Position numbers and translations under genes: made by a program | Shown: positions 9,212 through 18,896 of the stretch, piece by piece | Position numbering within the stretch: the first letter of the stretch is position 1 | How the letters are laid out: the number at the start of each line of letters is the position of its first letter | Notes under the pieces: generated by a model | Told to the model about the DNA's origin: nothing | The model's input: the letters and a program-made list of their open reading frames with translations, nothing else | Databases searched by the model: none | NCBI GenBank assembly: GCA_004102785.1 | Contig: SCEJ01000003.1 | Location: 62,001 to 126,000, forward strand | DNA from: Muribaculaceae bacterium Isolate-013 (NCI) | GTDB taxonomy: Bacteria; Bacteroidota; Bacteroidia; Bacteroidales; Muribaculaceae | Direction: 5' to 3' | Length of the DNA stretch: 64,000 nt

Positions 9212-10426
9212 TCACATCGCCTCTACGCGCTTAAGATTCTCCTCGTCGTTAAGCTTGTAATAGATTCCGCGCAGAAGGGTGCGGGCATCGTCAAGGTTGT
9301 TGTCGATTTTATAAGCCTGCTCGAGATAACCGGCAGCTTCCTTATAAAGAGGATCAACCTTCTCGGTGCGCAGTGCGTTGTATGCTGCATTGGAGAGGCC
9401 GCCGCCTTCCGATTCATCGATGGCATCGCCCTGCTTGCAGAGCTGATAGCCGAGCTGAAGCAGCGCACGCGCGTTCTCGGGATTGATTTCAATTGCCTTG
9501 CGATAAGCAGCCAAAGTCCCTTCGGTATTGCCCTCGCTGTCGCAAAGAATCCCCTTTACATAATAGAGTTCGGAATTATCCGGCTCTGCTGCGATATACT
9601 CGTCAAGCATCTTGTTGGCGTTGGCGAAATCCTTTTTGGCGATAAGGTCATTTACCATAAACCCGATGTAACGGGAATCCTCTTTGCCATAGATAGGATA
9701 TGCCATGCGGGCTATTTCAGCCATCTCGCCGGTGTTCTGGAGCTCGGAGGCCTCCGAAATAGCAAAGTCGTAGGCGTTTTTCTTGTCGTATCCGAGCTGG
9801 ATAGCTTTCTTGAAGCTGTCAAGCGACTTCTGGTGATCCTTGTTCAGGGCCGAGGCAAGTCCCATGTTGAAATAGATCTCGCCATAAACCGTGTCGGCGA
9901 ACTGCTTGGCCTTGGGAGCAAGCATCGGATTGTTTGCACCTTCGGCAAACATGCGCCACGCTTCATATGCACCGGGGAAATCCTCTACCTGGTACATATA
10001 AACGGCTGCATTCTGCAGGTCAAGATAGTGCCCCTGAGCGAGGTCATATATCTTTTTGGAGTATTTTGTCTTGATTTTGCCTTTGGCATCGGCAACGGAA
10101 TCAAGGGGAAGAGCTTTTTCAAAGAAGCCGAATCCGTCGATAAGAGCGTGCCCCACAGCCTTTTTGTCGACACTCTCGTTGCCCATCTGTATGAGCAACT
10201 GCTGCTTGTCGAAGAAATCCACAGCTCCTTTACCGGCTACAAACCATGTATAGGCATCGGATGCCGATTCCTGGTCGGTGAATGCGGGTTTGAGTTTTTC
10301 AATGGCGGCGGGATAGCTCTCGGGGGCGCTTTTGAGTTCACGCTCCACATCCTTCACCAAAGCCTGCTGGGCCATGGCGCAGGTGGCAGTAAGCATTCCA
10401 AGTCCAAATAAGCTAATTTTTTTCAT
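9212..10426 (-). CDS. Exported TPR-repeat protein
   Basis: A 404-aa protein with a signal peptide (residues 1-19, ending CAMAQ), so probably periplasmic. TPR-like helices cover most of the chain, clearest around 215-340 (ANKMLDEYIAAEPDNSELYYVKG, then AYRKAIEINPENARALLQLGYQL). It starts 39 bp after the gyrA stop on the same strand, so it may be read through from gyrA, but no functional link follows from that. Similar exported TPR proteins are common in Bacteroidales and uncharacterised. Confidence 0.8.
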   Translation of the reverse strand: MKKISLFGLGMLTATCAMAQQALVKDVERELKSAPESYPAAIEKLKPAFTDQESASDAYTWFVAGKGAVDFFDKQQLLIQMGNESVDKKAVGHALIDGFGFFEKALPLDSVADAKGKIKTKYSKKIYDLAQGHYLDLQNAAVYMYQVEDFPGAYEAWRMFAEGANNPMLAPKAKQFADTVYGEIYFNMGLASALNKDHQKSLDSFKKAIQLGYDKKNAYDFAISEASELQNTGEMAEIARMAYPIYGKEDSRYIGFMVNDLIAKKDFANANKMLDEYIAAEPDNSELYYVKGILCDSEGNTEGTLAAYRKAIEINPENARALLQLGYQLCKQGDAIDESEGGGLSNAAYNALRTEKVDPLYKEAAGYLEQAYKIDNNLDDARTLLRGIYYKLNDEENLKRVEAM

Positions 10427-10465
10427 AGCCTTAAATGTTAGTTATGTAGTTGATGTTATGTCTTT

Positions 10466-13114
10466 TCAGAATAGAGTAGGCTGTATGTCGGCATTGCTGT
10501 CATCGTCAGCATCAGCATCCGTCTCGTCGCTGCCGGCATCATCTGCCTCAAGAATTTCGTCATCGAGTTCCTCCTCCTCTTCTATCGCCGCTTCAATTTC
10601 ATCGGCGGCAACAGTCTCGGCTGGAATCTCTTCGGGATTCTCCGGGGTTTCCACAGCTTCCTCTTCAGGGTCAGTGTCAACGCAGCATACTGATGCGATT
10701 TCATCGCCACGCTTGGAGAGGTTGATTACACGGACTCCCTGGGTGTAGCGCCCGAGAATACGGATGTCGGCCATACGTACACGCAGGGTTATTCCCGACC
10801 GGTTGATTATCACGAGGTCATTCTCGTCTGTAACACTCTTGATAGCCACGAGTTCGCCGGTTTTCTCCGTTACATTCATGGCTTTCACGCCTTTGCCGCC
10901 ACGATTGGTGATGCGGTATTCTTCGAGCTCGGAACGCTTTCCGAAACCGTTTTCAGAGAGAACCATCACTGTATGGCCGTCCTCACGGTGCATCGCCACC
11001 ATGCCTACGACATAGTCATCGGCTCCGTCAAGACGCATGCCTCGCACACCGGTGGAAACTCGTCCCATCTGGCGCACGGTGCTTTCCGGGAAGTGGATTG
11101 CACGGCCGCCGCGATTGGCAAGCAGAATGTCGGCAGAGCCGTCGGTGAGTTCTACGCCAACGACCTGGTCGCCCTCCAGTATTTTAATGGCTTTCTTCCC
11201 CTTAATGTTCACTCGGGCATATTCGGCGAGTGAAGTTTTTTTGATTATACCATTGCGGGTGGCAAACACAAGATTGTGCGACGCAGTGAATTCGGCATCG
11301 TCGAGGTTCTTGCAACGGATGAAGGCATTCACAGAATCACCCTGCTCGATATTTAGCAGATTCTGAATGGCGCGCCCCTTGGTGTTTTTCGCCCCTTCGG
11401 GTATCTCATAGACCTTCATCTTGTATACCATTCCCCTCTGTGTGAAGAACAGAATGTTGTTGTGCATCGAAGCGGGATATACATATTCGATGAAATCCTC
11501 CTCTCTGGTGCTGGAGCCGCGGGAGCCTACGCCGCCGCGGTTCTGGGCGCGGAACTCGGTCAGTGGAGTGCGTTTGATATAGCCCATGTGCGAGATGGTG
11601 ATTATCATCTCGTCATCGGCATAAAAATCCTCCGCATTGAATTCTCCGGCTGTATAATCGATCTGTGTTCGGCGGGGATTGCCGTATTTCTCGCGTACTT
11701 CGGTCAGTTCGTCCTTGATTACGCCGCGGCATACTTCCGGGTCATTCAGGATGAGCTCCAGGCGGGCGATAAGTTCTTCGATTTCCTTATACTGCTGGTG
11801 GAGTTTATCCTGCTCGAGTCCGGTGAGCTGACGCAGACGCATGTCAACGATAGCCTGTGTCTGAGCGTCGGAAAGGCCGAACCGCTCACCCAAAGTGGCC
11901 TTGGCGGCCTCCGGGCTATCAGCATTGCGGATAATCTGTATAACCTCATCAATATGATCGGAGGCTATGATGAGACCCTGGAGTATATGGGCGCGGTCCT
12001 GGGCTTTTTTAAGCTCGAACTGAGTGCGGCGTATCACAACTTCATGGCGGTGGTCAACGAATGCCTTGATGAGGTCCTTGAGGTTGAGCAACTGCGGGCG
12101 GCCGTTAACAAGAGCCACGTTGTTGACCGAGAACGCCGACTGCATGGGCGTCATCTTGTAGAGCTTGTTGAGCACTACGTTGGCATTGGCATCCTGACGC
12201 AGTTTTATCACGATGCGCATACCCTCGCGTGCGTCCGACTCGTCGTTGAGGTCGGCGATACCGTCGAGTTTCTTGTCATTTACAAGCTCGGCGATATATT
12301 TGATAAGCTCGGCTTTGTTAACGCCGTAGGGTATCTCGCGAACAATTATAATCTCATGCTCTTTCTCCTGCTCGATTTCGGCTTTGGCACGCACCACGAT
12401 GCGTCCGCGGCCGGTGGCGTACGCCTCCTTGACTCCGGCATACCCGTAGATGGTGCCGCCGGTAGGGAAGTCAGGCGCCGGAAGATAGTGCATCAACCCT
12501 TCCGTGTCTATTTCAGGATTGTCAACGTAAGCCAGGCATGCGTTGATGGTCTCCGAAAGGTTATGCGTAGGCATATTGGTGGCCATACCTACGGCAATAC
12601 CCTGCGCGCCGTTGACAAGCAGGTTGGGGATACGGGTCGGGAGCACTACCGGCTCCTTGCGCGCATTGTCGTAAGTAGGCTGGAAGTCCACAGTGTCAGA
12701 GTCGATATCGCGGAGCATCTCCTCCCCTATTTTCTGAAGGCGCACTTCAGTGTAACGCATGGCGGCCGGTCCGTCACCGTCAATGGAGCCGAAGTTGCCG
12801 TGGCCGTCAACAAGACACTCCCGCATGGCCCATGGCTGCGCCATACGCACGATTGTGCCATAAATTGACGAGTCGCCATGCGGGTGATATTTACCCATCA
12901 CCTCGCCCACGGCATTTGCGGCCTTCTTGTGAGCCTTGTCTGAGGTGTTGCCCATTTCATTCATGCCGAACAGCACACGGCGATGAACAGGCTTCATGCC
13001 GTCGCGCACATCAGGCAGGGCACGGGATACAATCACCGACATCGAATAGTCGATGTAGGCCGATTTCATCTCGTTTTCGATATTGATCTTGATAATACGA
13101 TCTTCTTCCAGCAT
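10466..13114 (-). CDS. gyrA: DNA gyrase subunit A
   Basis: Breakage-reunion subunit of gyrase. Catalytic Tyr121 lies in AAMRYTE. The quinolone region reads [11 protein letters not shown] (77-87), with Ser82 at the E. coli Ser83 position and Gly86 at the Asp87 position. A GyrA-box variant, QNRGGVG, occurs about two thirds along and marks gyrase rather than topoisomerase IV. The C-terminus ends in a long acidic tail (about the last 80 residues, Glu/Asp rich), a common gyrase feature. The 882-aa length is normal. The promoter lies about 190 bp upstream, and a MITE is inserted just behind it. Confidence 0.95.
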   Translation of the reverse strand: MLEEDRIIKINIENEMKSAYIDYSMSVIVSRALPDVRDGMKPVHRRVLFGMNEMGNTSDKAHKKAANAVGEVMGKYHPHGDSSIYGTIVRMAQPWAMRECLVDGHGNFGSIDGDGPAAMRYTEVRLQKIGEEMLRDIDSDTVDFQPTYDNARKEPVVLPTRIPNLLVNGAQGIAVGMATNMPTHNLSETINACLAYVDNPEIDTEGLMHYLPAPDFPTGGTIYGYAGVKEAYATGRGRIVVRAKAEIEQEKEHEIIIVREIPYGVNKAELIKYIAELVNDKKLDGIADLNDESDAREGMRIVIKLRQDANANVVLNKLYKMTPMQSAFSVNNVALVNGRPQLLNLKDLIKAFVDHRHEVVIRRTQFELKKAQDRAHILQGLIIASDHIDEVIQIIRNADSPEAAKATLGERFGLSDAQTQAIVDMRLRQLTGLEQDKLHQQYKEIEELIARLELILNDPEVCRGVIKDELTEVREKYGNPRRTQIDYTAGEFNAEDFYADDEMIITISHMGYIKRTPLTEFRAQNRGGVGSRGSSTREEDFIEYVYPASMHNNILFFTQRGMVYKMKVYEIPEGAKNTKGRAIQNLLNIEQGDSVNAFIRCKNLDDAEFTASHNLVFATRNGIIKKTSLAEYARVNIKGKKAIKILEGDQVVGVELTDGSADILLANRGGRAIHFPESTVRQMGRVSTGVRGMRLDGADDYVVGMVAMHREDGHTVMVLSENGFGKRSELEEYRITNRGGKGVKAMNVTEKTGELVAIKSVTDENDLVIINRSGITLRVRMADIRILGRYTQGVRVINLSKRGDEIASVCCVDTDPEEEAVETPENPEEIPAETVAADEIEAAIEEEEELDDEILEADDAGSDETDADADDDSNADIQPTLF

Positions 13115-13309
13115 TTTTCTGATGAATTATTTCAACAATAAAAGTGGTTTGCTCCAAGGATTCCGCCGGGCAATACGCCCGTTTTTAATCATCGCTTTGT
13201 CACGCCACAATTGGAAACCATATGCAAAGCACCAAATCTCAACATTTTAACACGGGTCACGATACATACGGTTGTTTCTGACAGCCCGGCGAAATGCCAA
13301 AATTCGCTA

Positions 13310-13339
13310 CAAAGATACGAATTTAAATTCATTTTTCAA
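13310..13339 (-). promoter_or_regulatory. gyrA promoter
   Basis: Minus-strand TTG (13337-13339), 19-nt spacer, TATCTTTG (13310-13317): a full Bacteroidetes promoter. It implies a leader of about 190 nt before gyrA. The MITE begins 30 bp upstream of the -33 box. Confidence 0.7.
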
Positions 13340-13360
13340 TCCTTTTTCGCAACTTACTTT

Positions 13361-13556
13361 CATATCAGGCACGGCTCTTTCATTTAAAAATGCTTGGAAT
13401 TTTCAAAGTGTATGACTGATAGTTAGTTAAAAGCCATTAACCCTTTTATCCAAAATGAGATTAATACAGCCATTGCGTAACTGCTACATATAACTACCTG
13501 ATTAACAGTGGCGCATTATAGCATCAAAGTTAAATGAAAGAGCCGTGCATATCAGG
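13361..13556. mobile_element. 178-bp MITE with 18-bp TIRs and 9-bp target duplication
   Basis: The element is 13370-13547. Its ends are perfect 18-bp inverted repeats, CACGGCTCTTTCATTTAA at 13370-13387 and its complement at 13530-13547. It is flanked by the direct repeat CATATCAGG (13361-13369 and 13548-13556), as expected for a 9-bp target duplication. The interior is AT-rich and has no coding frame, so any movement would depend on a transposase elsewhere. Perfect ends and duplication suggest recent insertion. It sits between the divergent gyrA and carboxyltransferase promoters without disrupting either core. Confidence 0.85.
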
Positions 13557-13741
13557 GGAGATGCTTCAAAAGAATAAATACCGTCACTTACAAATTTTCT
13601 TGAATTAATACTAATCACCAAATAAGCCTCAATTGATTAAATTTTCACAATATATACACTAACATCCTATATTTTCGGTGCTTACAAGTTTATTGTGTCT
13701 TAATTGGAGTGGTGTGTGCCGCAAACAGTGGTGAAAATTTT

Positions 13742-13772
13742 TTGCCAATATCAAAAATAAATAGTAAGTTTG
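13742..13772 (+). promoter_or_regulatory. Promoter of carboxyltransferase gene
   Basis: TTG (13742-13744), 20-nt spacer, TAAGTTTG (13765-13772): a full Bacteroidetes-type promoter about 44 bp before the ATG. Confidence 0.65.
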
Positions 13773-13815
13773 CAAGTGAAACATTTTAATAACTCCACAA
13801 CCCAACTATTTGGAT

Positions 13816-15711
13816 ATGGAAGAGAAGAAACTTAAAATTAGGGATTTGACGCTGCGCGATGGCCAGCAGTCTCTGTTCGCCACACGTCTGAAACAGGAAG
13901 ACATTGACCCGCTGCTCCCCTTATATAAGGACGCAGGATTCTACATCATGGAAGTATGGGGCGGCGCTGTGCCCGACTCCGTGATGCGCTATCTTGACGA
14001 ATCGCCATGGGAGCGCCTGCGCAAGATTTCAAAAGCCATCGACGGCAAATCGCTTCTTTCGGCCCTTTCACGCGGCCGCAACCTCTTCGGTTATGTACCC
14101 TACCCCAATTCCGTGCTTGAGGGATTCTATAAAGAAGCCATCAAGAACGGCCTTAACATAATGCGTATCTTCGATGCGCTCAACGACATCGACAACGTAA
14201 AAGAGTCCATCCGTCTTATCAACGAACTTGGTGGAATCGCTGATGCCGCCGTCTGCTATACCGTCGACCCCAAGGAGGAACCGGTGGCCGCCGCTCCCGA
14301 AAAGAAAGGCTTCTTCAGCCGACTGTTCGGCAAAAAAGAGGAGGCTCCTGCCGCTCCCAAGAAAATCTTCACCGACGAATATTTCGTGGAGAAGGCCAAA
14401 GAGATGGAGCGTCTCGGCGCCAAGATAATCACTCTGAAAGATATGGCCGGCCTGGTAAATCCGTCGCGTGCGGCTTCAATTATCGGCAAGCTGAAACAGG
14501 CTGTGAACGTCCCGGTCGACTTCCACACCCACTGCACCCCCGGCTACGGGCTCGCGTCATCCGTGATGGCAATCATCAACGGTGTGGACATCCTTGACAC
14601 CAATATATGGTACTTCGGCGAAGGCTCTGCCGCACCCGCCCTCGAATTGGTGTATGTCTTCTGCAAAAAGCTCGGCATTGAAGTTGAAGTCAACATGGAG
14701 AAAGTGGGCGAAATCCGCGTACAGCTTGAAGGTGTACGCCGCCGTCTGGCTGACTTCGACCTCAACAAGGATAAATTCCCGCGTGCATTCGATCCTCTGA
14801 AAGATACTCTCCCCGCCGAGGTCGACGCTATGTTCGACAAAGCCATCGCCGCCGCCAAGGCCGGCAACGAAGAGGAGCTCCTCGCCCAGTGCCATGCCAT
14901 TGAGGCCCATTTCGGCTTCCCCAAGCCCAACCTCCTTGTAAAGGATGCTGAGGTCCCCGGCGGTATGTATTCCAACATGGTGGCCCAGTTGAAAGCTCTC
15001 GGAGCATCCGACCTTCTCGACGATGCCATGCGCCTGATTCCCAAAGTGCGCCGCGATGCCGGTCTGGTACCCCTTGTAACCCCCACCTCACAGATTGTAG
15101 GCTCACAGGCCGTACTTCTGGCAATGGATCGTCGCAAAGGAAATCCCGATTACACCCAGGCCAACAACCAGTTCATATCACTGGTCAAGGGTGAATACGG
15201 CCATACTCCGGTGCCCGTAGACCCCGCGTTCCGCGAAAAAATCACAGGCGACCCCAATGAGAAAGCCTACGACGTATCTTCTTATAAGAAACCAGGCAAT
15301 CCGGTTGATGACAAGCTCGGTGTGCCCCTGGCATCCAACACTGAGGAAGAACTCCTTCTGGAGCTTCTCCCCAATGTAGCCAACAAATTCCTCCGCAACC
15401 GCCGCGAGGAAGAGGCTGCAGCAAAAGCCCCCCAGACCGAAGCCAAGCCTGCCGAGGCCCCCGCTCCCGCTGCAGTCCCCCAGACCGCGGAGATTACCGG
15501 TGAAGTGTTCCGAGCTCCGATGGGCGGACGCATCGTGGAAATCAACGTCAAGCCCGGCGACAAAGTAAAGAAAGGCGACGTTATGCTGGTTTACGAGGCA
15601 ATGAAGATGGAAAATGACCTGGAAGCCGAACGCGACCTTACCGTAAAGCAGGTACTTGTGGCCAACGACCAGGTTGTAAACGCCAATGACGCCCTTATCG
15701 AATTTGAATAA
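13816..15711 (+). CDS. Biotin-dependent carboxyltransferase (oxaloacetate decarboxylase alpha / pyruvate carboxylase B)
   Basis: Carboxyltransferase with attached biotin carrier. An N-terminal DRE-TIM domain starts RDLTLRDGQQS and includes VDFHTHCTPGYG; a conserved carboxyltransferase domain follows. A Pro/Ala linker leads to the biotinyl domain, with biotin lysine in EAMKMEN (about residue 597). Such proteins form the alpha subunit of Na+-pumping oxaloacetate decarboxylase or subunit B of a two-part pyruvate carboxylase; no beta, gamma or biotin carboxylase genes are nearby, so the choice stays open. An unusual Lys/Ala/Pro insert (about 153-185, containing GFFSRLFGKK) interrupts the TIM domain after the VCYTVDP strand. 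ATG 13816 is preferred over an in-frame TTG six bases upstream. Confidence 0.85.
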   Translation: MEEKKLKIRDLTLRDGQQSLFATRLKQEDIDPLLPLYKDAGFYIMEVWGGAVPDSVMRYLDESPWERLRKISKAIDGKSLLSALSRGRNLFGYVPYPNSVLEGFYKEAIKNGLNIMRIFDALNDIDNVKESIRLINELGGIADAAVCYTVDPKEEPVAAAPEKKGFFSRLFGKKEEAPAAPKKIFTDEYFVEKAKEMERLGAKIITLKDMAGLVNPSRAASIIGKLKQAVNVPVDFHTHCTPGYGLASSVMAIINGVDILDTNIWYFGEGSAAPALELVYVFCKKLGIEVEVNMEKVGEIRVQLEGVRRRLADFDLNKDKFPRAFDPLKDTLPAEVDAMFDKAIAAAKAGNEEELLAQCHAIEAHFGFPKPNLLVKDAEVPGGMYSNMVAQLKALGASDLLDDAMRLIPKVRRDAGLVPLVTPTSQIVGSQAVLLAMDRRKGNPDYTQANNQFISLVKGEYGHTPVPVDPAFREKITGDPNEKAYDVSSYKKPGNPVDDKLGVPLASNTEEELLLELLPNVANKFLRNRREEEAAAKAPQTEAKPAEAPAPAAVPQTAEITGEVFRAPMGGRIVEINVKPGDKVKKGDVMLVYEAMKMENDLEAERDLTVKQVLVANDQVVNANDALIEFE

Positions 15712-15756
15712 CAGAACCTGCAGATGAAGCCGTTGTAGCTTCAGCTTATACTGACA

Positions 15757-15800
15757 CAGACGGTCATCCGGTGTTGAGCCGGATGACCGTCTGATTATTA
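15757..15800 (+). terminator. Terminator-like hairpin after carboxyltransferase gene
   Basis: A 15-bp perfect stem (15757-15771 with 15779-15793) and 7-nt loop followed by a weak, T-rich ATTATTATT stretch, 45 bp after the stop codon. Confidence 0.6.
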
Positions 15801-15886
15801 TTACACAATTTAGGTCGCCAAACAGCTTGCAGCCAGCGCGGGACAGAACCTCCATCGCATTGTGGTAAATTTTTCCGTCAAAATTC

Positions 15887-16285
15887 TTGCGTAATTAAAC
15901 GAATAAGATTAATTTTGCGTTATAATAATAAAGCAAGCGAGCTTTACAGGCTTCATCGAAGCCCCGATGATATTGCCACACCAAAGTTGATTGGGAAACT
16001 CATCAATTTTATATGAAATGCCGAGACATCCTCTACGTCTGATGGCGGGCCCCGATTCTCCAATTTGGAGAATGTGTTTCACACCAGGCGGATTACAAAG
16101 GGCGCAGAGACCTCAAATCCTGTCATTCGGAGTTTCATCGCATCCTTTGATGTGGCACATTACAAATGCCGGCAGTGCTTACACCAATTTGGTAGCGCTT
16201 GCCGGCATTTCCTTGTAAAATATTGCACACCAACCAACTATAATGTGCAGAAATAAGAAAATATGTTCTACAACATATTTTCAAT
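15887..16285 (+). ncRNA. Candidate structured RNA or long ndk leader
   Basis: This stretch lacks a credible gene but has a full promoter: TTG (15887-15889), 20-nt spacer, TAATTTTG (15910-15917), predicting a start near 15923. Downstream are several dyads: TTCATCG/CGATGA near 15953-15968, a 9-bp dyad at 16055-16073, an 11-bp stem with a 25-nt loop at 16164-16210, and an 11-bp stem with a 4-nt loop at 16257-16282. It could be a free-standing small RNA or the 5' part of a very long ndk leader. No match to RNase P, SRP or tmRNA motifs was recognised. Confidence 0.35.
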
Positions 16286-16524
16286 CTATGCTTCTGAAAC
16301 ACTAAGGTTTATGAGCGCAATTTAATACGGTTTAATACTTGTTTTACGTTTTTTAAGTCCTTGAAATTTCGCTCCAAGCCTGATTTTTAGTAACTTTACG
16401 ACATCAAATTTCTCACAGCATCATCCTTCGGCATTCAGTCGGGAAACTTTCATTCAAGCTGCCTGATGAGATTACCATAAAACAGGATTGTTGTGTGACA
16501 CAAACCAAACCTGATAACACGATT

Positions 16525-16992
16525 ATGGAAACAACTCTCGTCATCCTCAAGCCCTCCTCCATACAGAGGGCACTTGCAGGCAAAATTCTATCCCGCTTTG
16601 AACAGAAAGGCCTCCGCATTGCCGGGCTTAAGATGATGATGCTTGACGAGAATCTGCTACGCGAACATTACGCCCATCTTGTTGACAGGCCGTTCTTCCC
16701 GTCGCTTATCCTCTCCATGACAGCCACTCCCGTCATTGTGGCAGCCATATCCGGTGTTGAAGCCGTTCAGACCGTAAGGCAGATGACCGGAGCAACAAAC
16801 TCCCGCAAGGCTCTGCCGGGTACGATACGCGGCGATTTCAGCATGAGCGGCCAGGAGAATGTGATTCACGCATCCGACTCGCCCGAAAATGCCGCAATCG
16901 AGTTGGCAAGATTCTTCTGCCCGGAAGAGCTTTACGACTATTCTCTCATTTCCACACCGTCGCTCTATGCCCCGGATGAATTAACCCGATGA
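16525..16992 (+). CDS. ndk: Nucleoside diphosphate kinase
   Basis: Transfers the gamma phosphate from ATP to other nucleoside diphosphates through a phosphohistidine. The N-terminal ETTLVILKPSS segment, the RPFFPSL motif, GTIRGDF and the active-site histidine in ENVIHASDS are all visible. The 155-aa length is slightly above the bacterial norm of about 140-150, owing to a C-terminal extension. The ATG was chosen because an upstream in-frame GTG would add ten residues absent from the family. The intergenic region before it is long and may be transcribed. Confidence 0.92.
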   Translation: METTLVILKPSSIQRALAGKILSRFEQKGLRIAGLKMMMLDENLLREHYAHLVDRPFFPSLILSMTATPVIVAAISGVEAVQTVRQMTGATNSRKALPGTIRGDFSMSGQENVIHASDSPENAAIELARFFCPEELYDYSLISTPSLYAPDELTR

Positions 16993-17050
16993 AACCTCCC
17001 GGCTCAAAAGCCTTTCGCATAAAGAATGGCTCAAGAGAAAAAAACAGACT

Positions 17051-18037
17051 ATGCTTCATAACAATATATTTAAAACGATTACACTCTCGGCTGTGACGCT
17101 GGTTTCAGCATTCACAGCCCTTGCGCAGACCTATCAGCTACCCAAAGCCCATCGCAGCGAGCACTCATCGCTGATTGCAAAGCAGGAAAATGTCGGCAAC
17201 CAGGTTTCAGTGAAGGAGACCCAGGAATTTCTTGACAATCTTTTTAAAGACGAAGAGGAGCCTGAAATCGACATCTACACCCAGGGATGGAATTCACGCA
17301 GCGTAAACGCTTATGTAGGCCAGGAAGTGCCCAACTCAAAAGCCATTGACGTAAGCGAATTCGCCATGCCGGTGCCCGGATTTATTACCTCCCCCTATGG
17401 CTATCGCCCGCGATTCGGCAGAGAACACAAAGGCGTGGATTTAAAATTGCATATAGGCGATACCGTAAGAGCCGCTTTTGACGGCAGAGTGCGCCTTACG
17501 AACTTTGAGCGAAAAGGCTACGGGTATTATGTCATCGTACGTCACCCCAACGGGCTTGAGACTGTCTACGGACATCTCTCCAAATTCCTTGTGAAACCCG
17601 ACCAGTATGTAAAAGCCGGCGAACCGATAGCTCTTGGCGGAAATACCGGACGAAGCACCGGCCCGCACCTGCATTTCGAGACCCGATTCATGGGATATCC
17701 CATAAATCCGCAGGCTATATTCGACTTCGCCAACCAGACAGTACACACCGATACCTACACATTCAACAAGCGGACATACAAACAGGCTCGAAACTTCGAT
17801 CCTGCGGCGGAGAAGAATCATCACATGCAATATGTGCAGCAGGCTCAGAAAACAAGGCCTGCCGCCACAGCAACCAAAGCGAAGAAAGCCACCGCATCGT
17901 CCTACACAGTGCGCAAAGGAGACACACTCAGTAAAATTGCTGCCCGTAATGGCATAACTGTGCGTCAGCTTTGCAAACTCAATGGCATAAAGACCACAAC
18001 CAAACTGCCGGCCGGTAAAAAGCTACGCCTCAAATAA
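17051..18037 (+). CDS. M23 peptidase with C-terminal LysM domain
   Basis: Exported cell-wall endopeptidase of the LytM/M23 type. Signal peptide at 1-25 (ending TALAQ). The zinc site is intact: H126-x3-D130 in REHKGVD and H206/H208 in GPHLHFE. A basic Ala/Thr linker (about 255-285) leads to one LysM repeat (about 286-328, SYTVRKGDTLSKIAARNG), which should bind peptidoglycan glycan strands. It acts in the periplasm, either as a DD-endopeptidase or an activator. It is followed by a very strong terminator shared with the convergent cpsB-like gene. Confidence 0.9.
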   Translation: MLHNNIFKTITLSAVTLVSAFTALAQTYQLPKAHRSEHSSLIAKQENVGNQVSVKETQEFLDNLFKDEEEPEIDIYTQGWNSRSVNAYVGQEVPNSKAIDVSEFAMPVPGFITSPYGYRPRFGREHKGVDLKLHIGDTVRAAFDGRVRLTNFERKGYGYYVIVRHPNGLETVYGHLSKFLVKPDQYVKAGEPIALGGNTGRSTGPHLHFETRFMGYPINPQAIFDFANQTVHTDTYTFNKRTYKQARNFDPAAEKNHHMQYVQQAQKTRPAATATKAKKATASSYTVRKGDTLSKIAARNGITVRQLCKLNGIKTTTKLPAGKKLRLK

Positions 18038-18040
18038 CAC

Positions 18041-18108
18041 TTTCGTGCCGTATAAAAACAGCGCTGATTCCAAAGACGGAATCAGCGCTGTTTTTATACG
18101 GCACGAAA
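18041..18108. terminator. 31-bp perfect bidirectional terminator
   Basis: A 31-bp perfect stem (18041-18071 with 18078-18108) around a 6-nt loop. A five-A run on one arm and a five-T run on the other give both strands a U tract inside the stem. It lies between the convergent M23 and CpsB-like genes. Confidence 0.85.
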
Positions 18109-18129
18109 TGGCTACGCTTCTTTCAGATA

Positions 18130-18867
18130 TCAGAATGCAGTGTCGTTCAAAAGATGACCATCGAGTTGCGAGGCAAGTCTGCGATATTCCTTACTTGACA
18201 GATAACCCTCTATCGCATCAGCATGGCGTGCGTGATGCATATCCGTGCCCAGAAAGTCAACCCAACCTTTCTCCACGAGGCTTTCTGCCACCTTCTTGAC
18301 CTCCTTGTTATAGAATCCGGCCAACGACAGGAGATTAACCTGAAAAAGTATTCCGGCTTCCTTAATCTGCTTGTAACGGTCGTGGTTCTTGAAATAGTAG
18401 GCATACCTTTCAGGATGCGCAAGAATCGGCTTCATGCCCTGAAGGCGCAAATCAAAGAGAAGCTTGTCAAAGTTCCACGCCTCCTGCACAAATGAATTCT
18501 CTACAAGAATATAATTGCCCGGGAATGGAGTGATGGCCCCGGCCTTCAATTGCCGCTGAAAAAAATTATCAATGCGGTATTCCGCCGAATGGTAGAGTTC
18601 AACATCTGTGCCACGCCCCGACACAGCTTCTTTAAGCCGCGCAAATGCAGGTTCGATTGTAGCAGGTGTATTCTCAAATGTATCCTGGGTGACATGTGGG
18701 GTGGCGAATATGCGCGATATTCCCCAGGTGACCTGTCTTTCAACAAGGTCTGCCGCCGGCTCAGGCTCTTTCTGGCCGTCATCTATGCCGGGCACCAGAT
18801 GGCAATGTATGTCTGTATGAAAACATATTGTCTCCGGTTTCGATTTCTTATTGAAAAAGTTAAACAT
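18130..18867 (-). CDS. CpsB/CapC-family tyrosine-protein phosphatase (PHP fold)
   Basis: Metal-dependent protein-tyrosine phosphatase of the kind that regulates capsule or exopolysaccharide export. PHP-fold metal ligands are visible: DIHCH (19-23), ATPH (55-58), HPERY and the C-terminal GTDMHH. The 245-aa length fits. The next gene upstream on the same strand is a flippase, 29 bp away, which supports a polysaccharide role. No Wzc-like tyrosine kinase lies in the window, so its substrate is not apparent. Confidence 0.85.
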   Translation of the reverse strand: MFNFFNKKSKPETICFHTDIHCHLVPGIDDGQKEPEPAADLVERQVTWGISRIFATPHVTQDTFENTPATIEPAFARLKEAVSGRGTDVELYHSAEYRIDNFFQRQLKAGAITPFPGNYILVENSFVQEAWNFDKLLFDLRLQGMKPILAHPERYAYYFKNHDRYKQIKEAGILFQVNLLSLAGFYNKEVKKVAESLVEKGWVDFLGTDMHHARHADAIEGYLSSKEYRRLASQLDGHLLNDTAF

Positions 18868-18896
18868 CGTGATTAGATTTTGTAGTAAGACAACAG

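Noticed and set aside
9131-10411. Long + strand frame opposite the exported TPR gene
   Set aside because: It is a mirror of a well-supported minus-strand gene with a signal peptide and TPR repeats. The same applies to the long + strand frame opposite gyrA (11462-12868).
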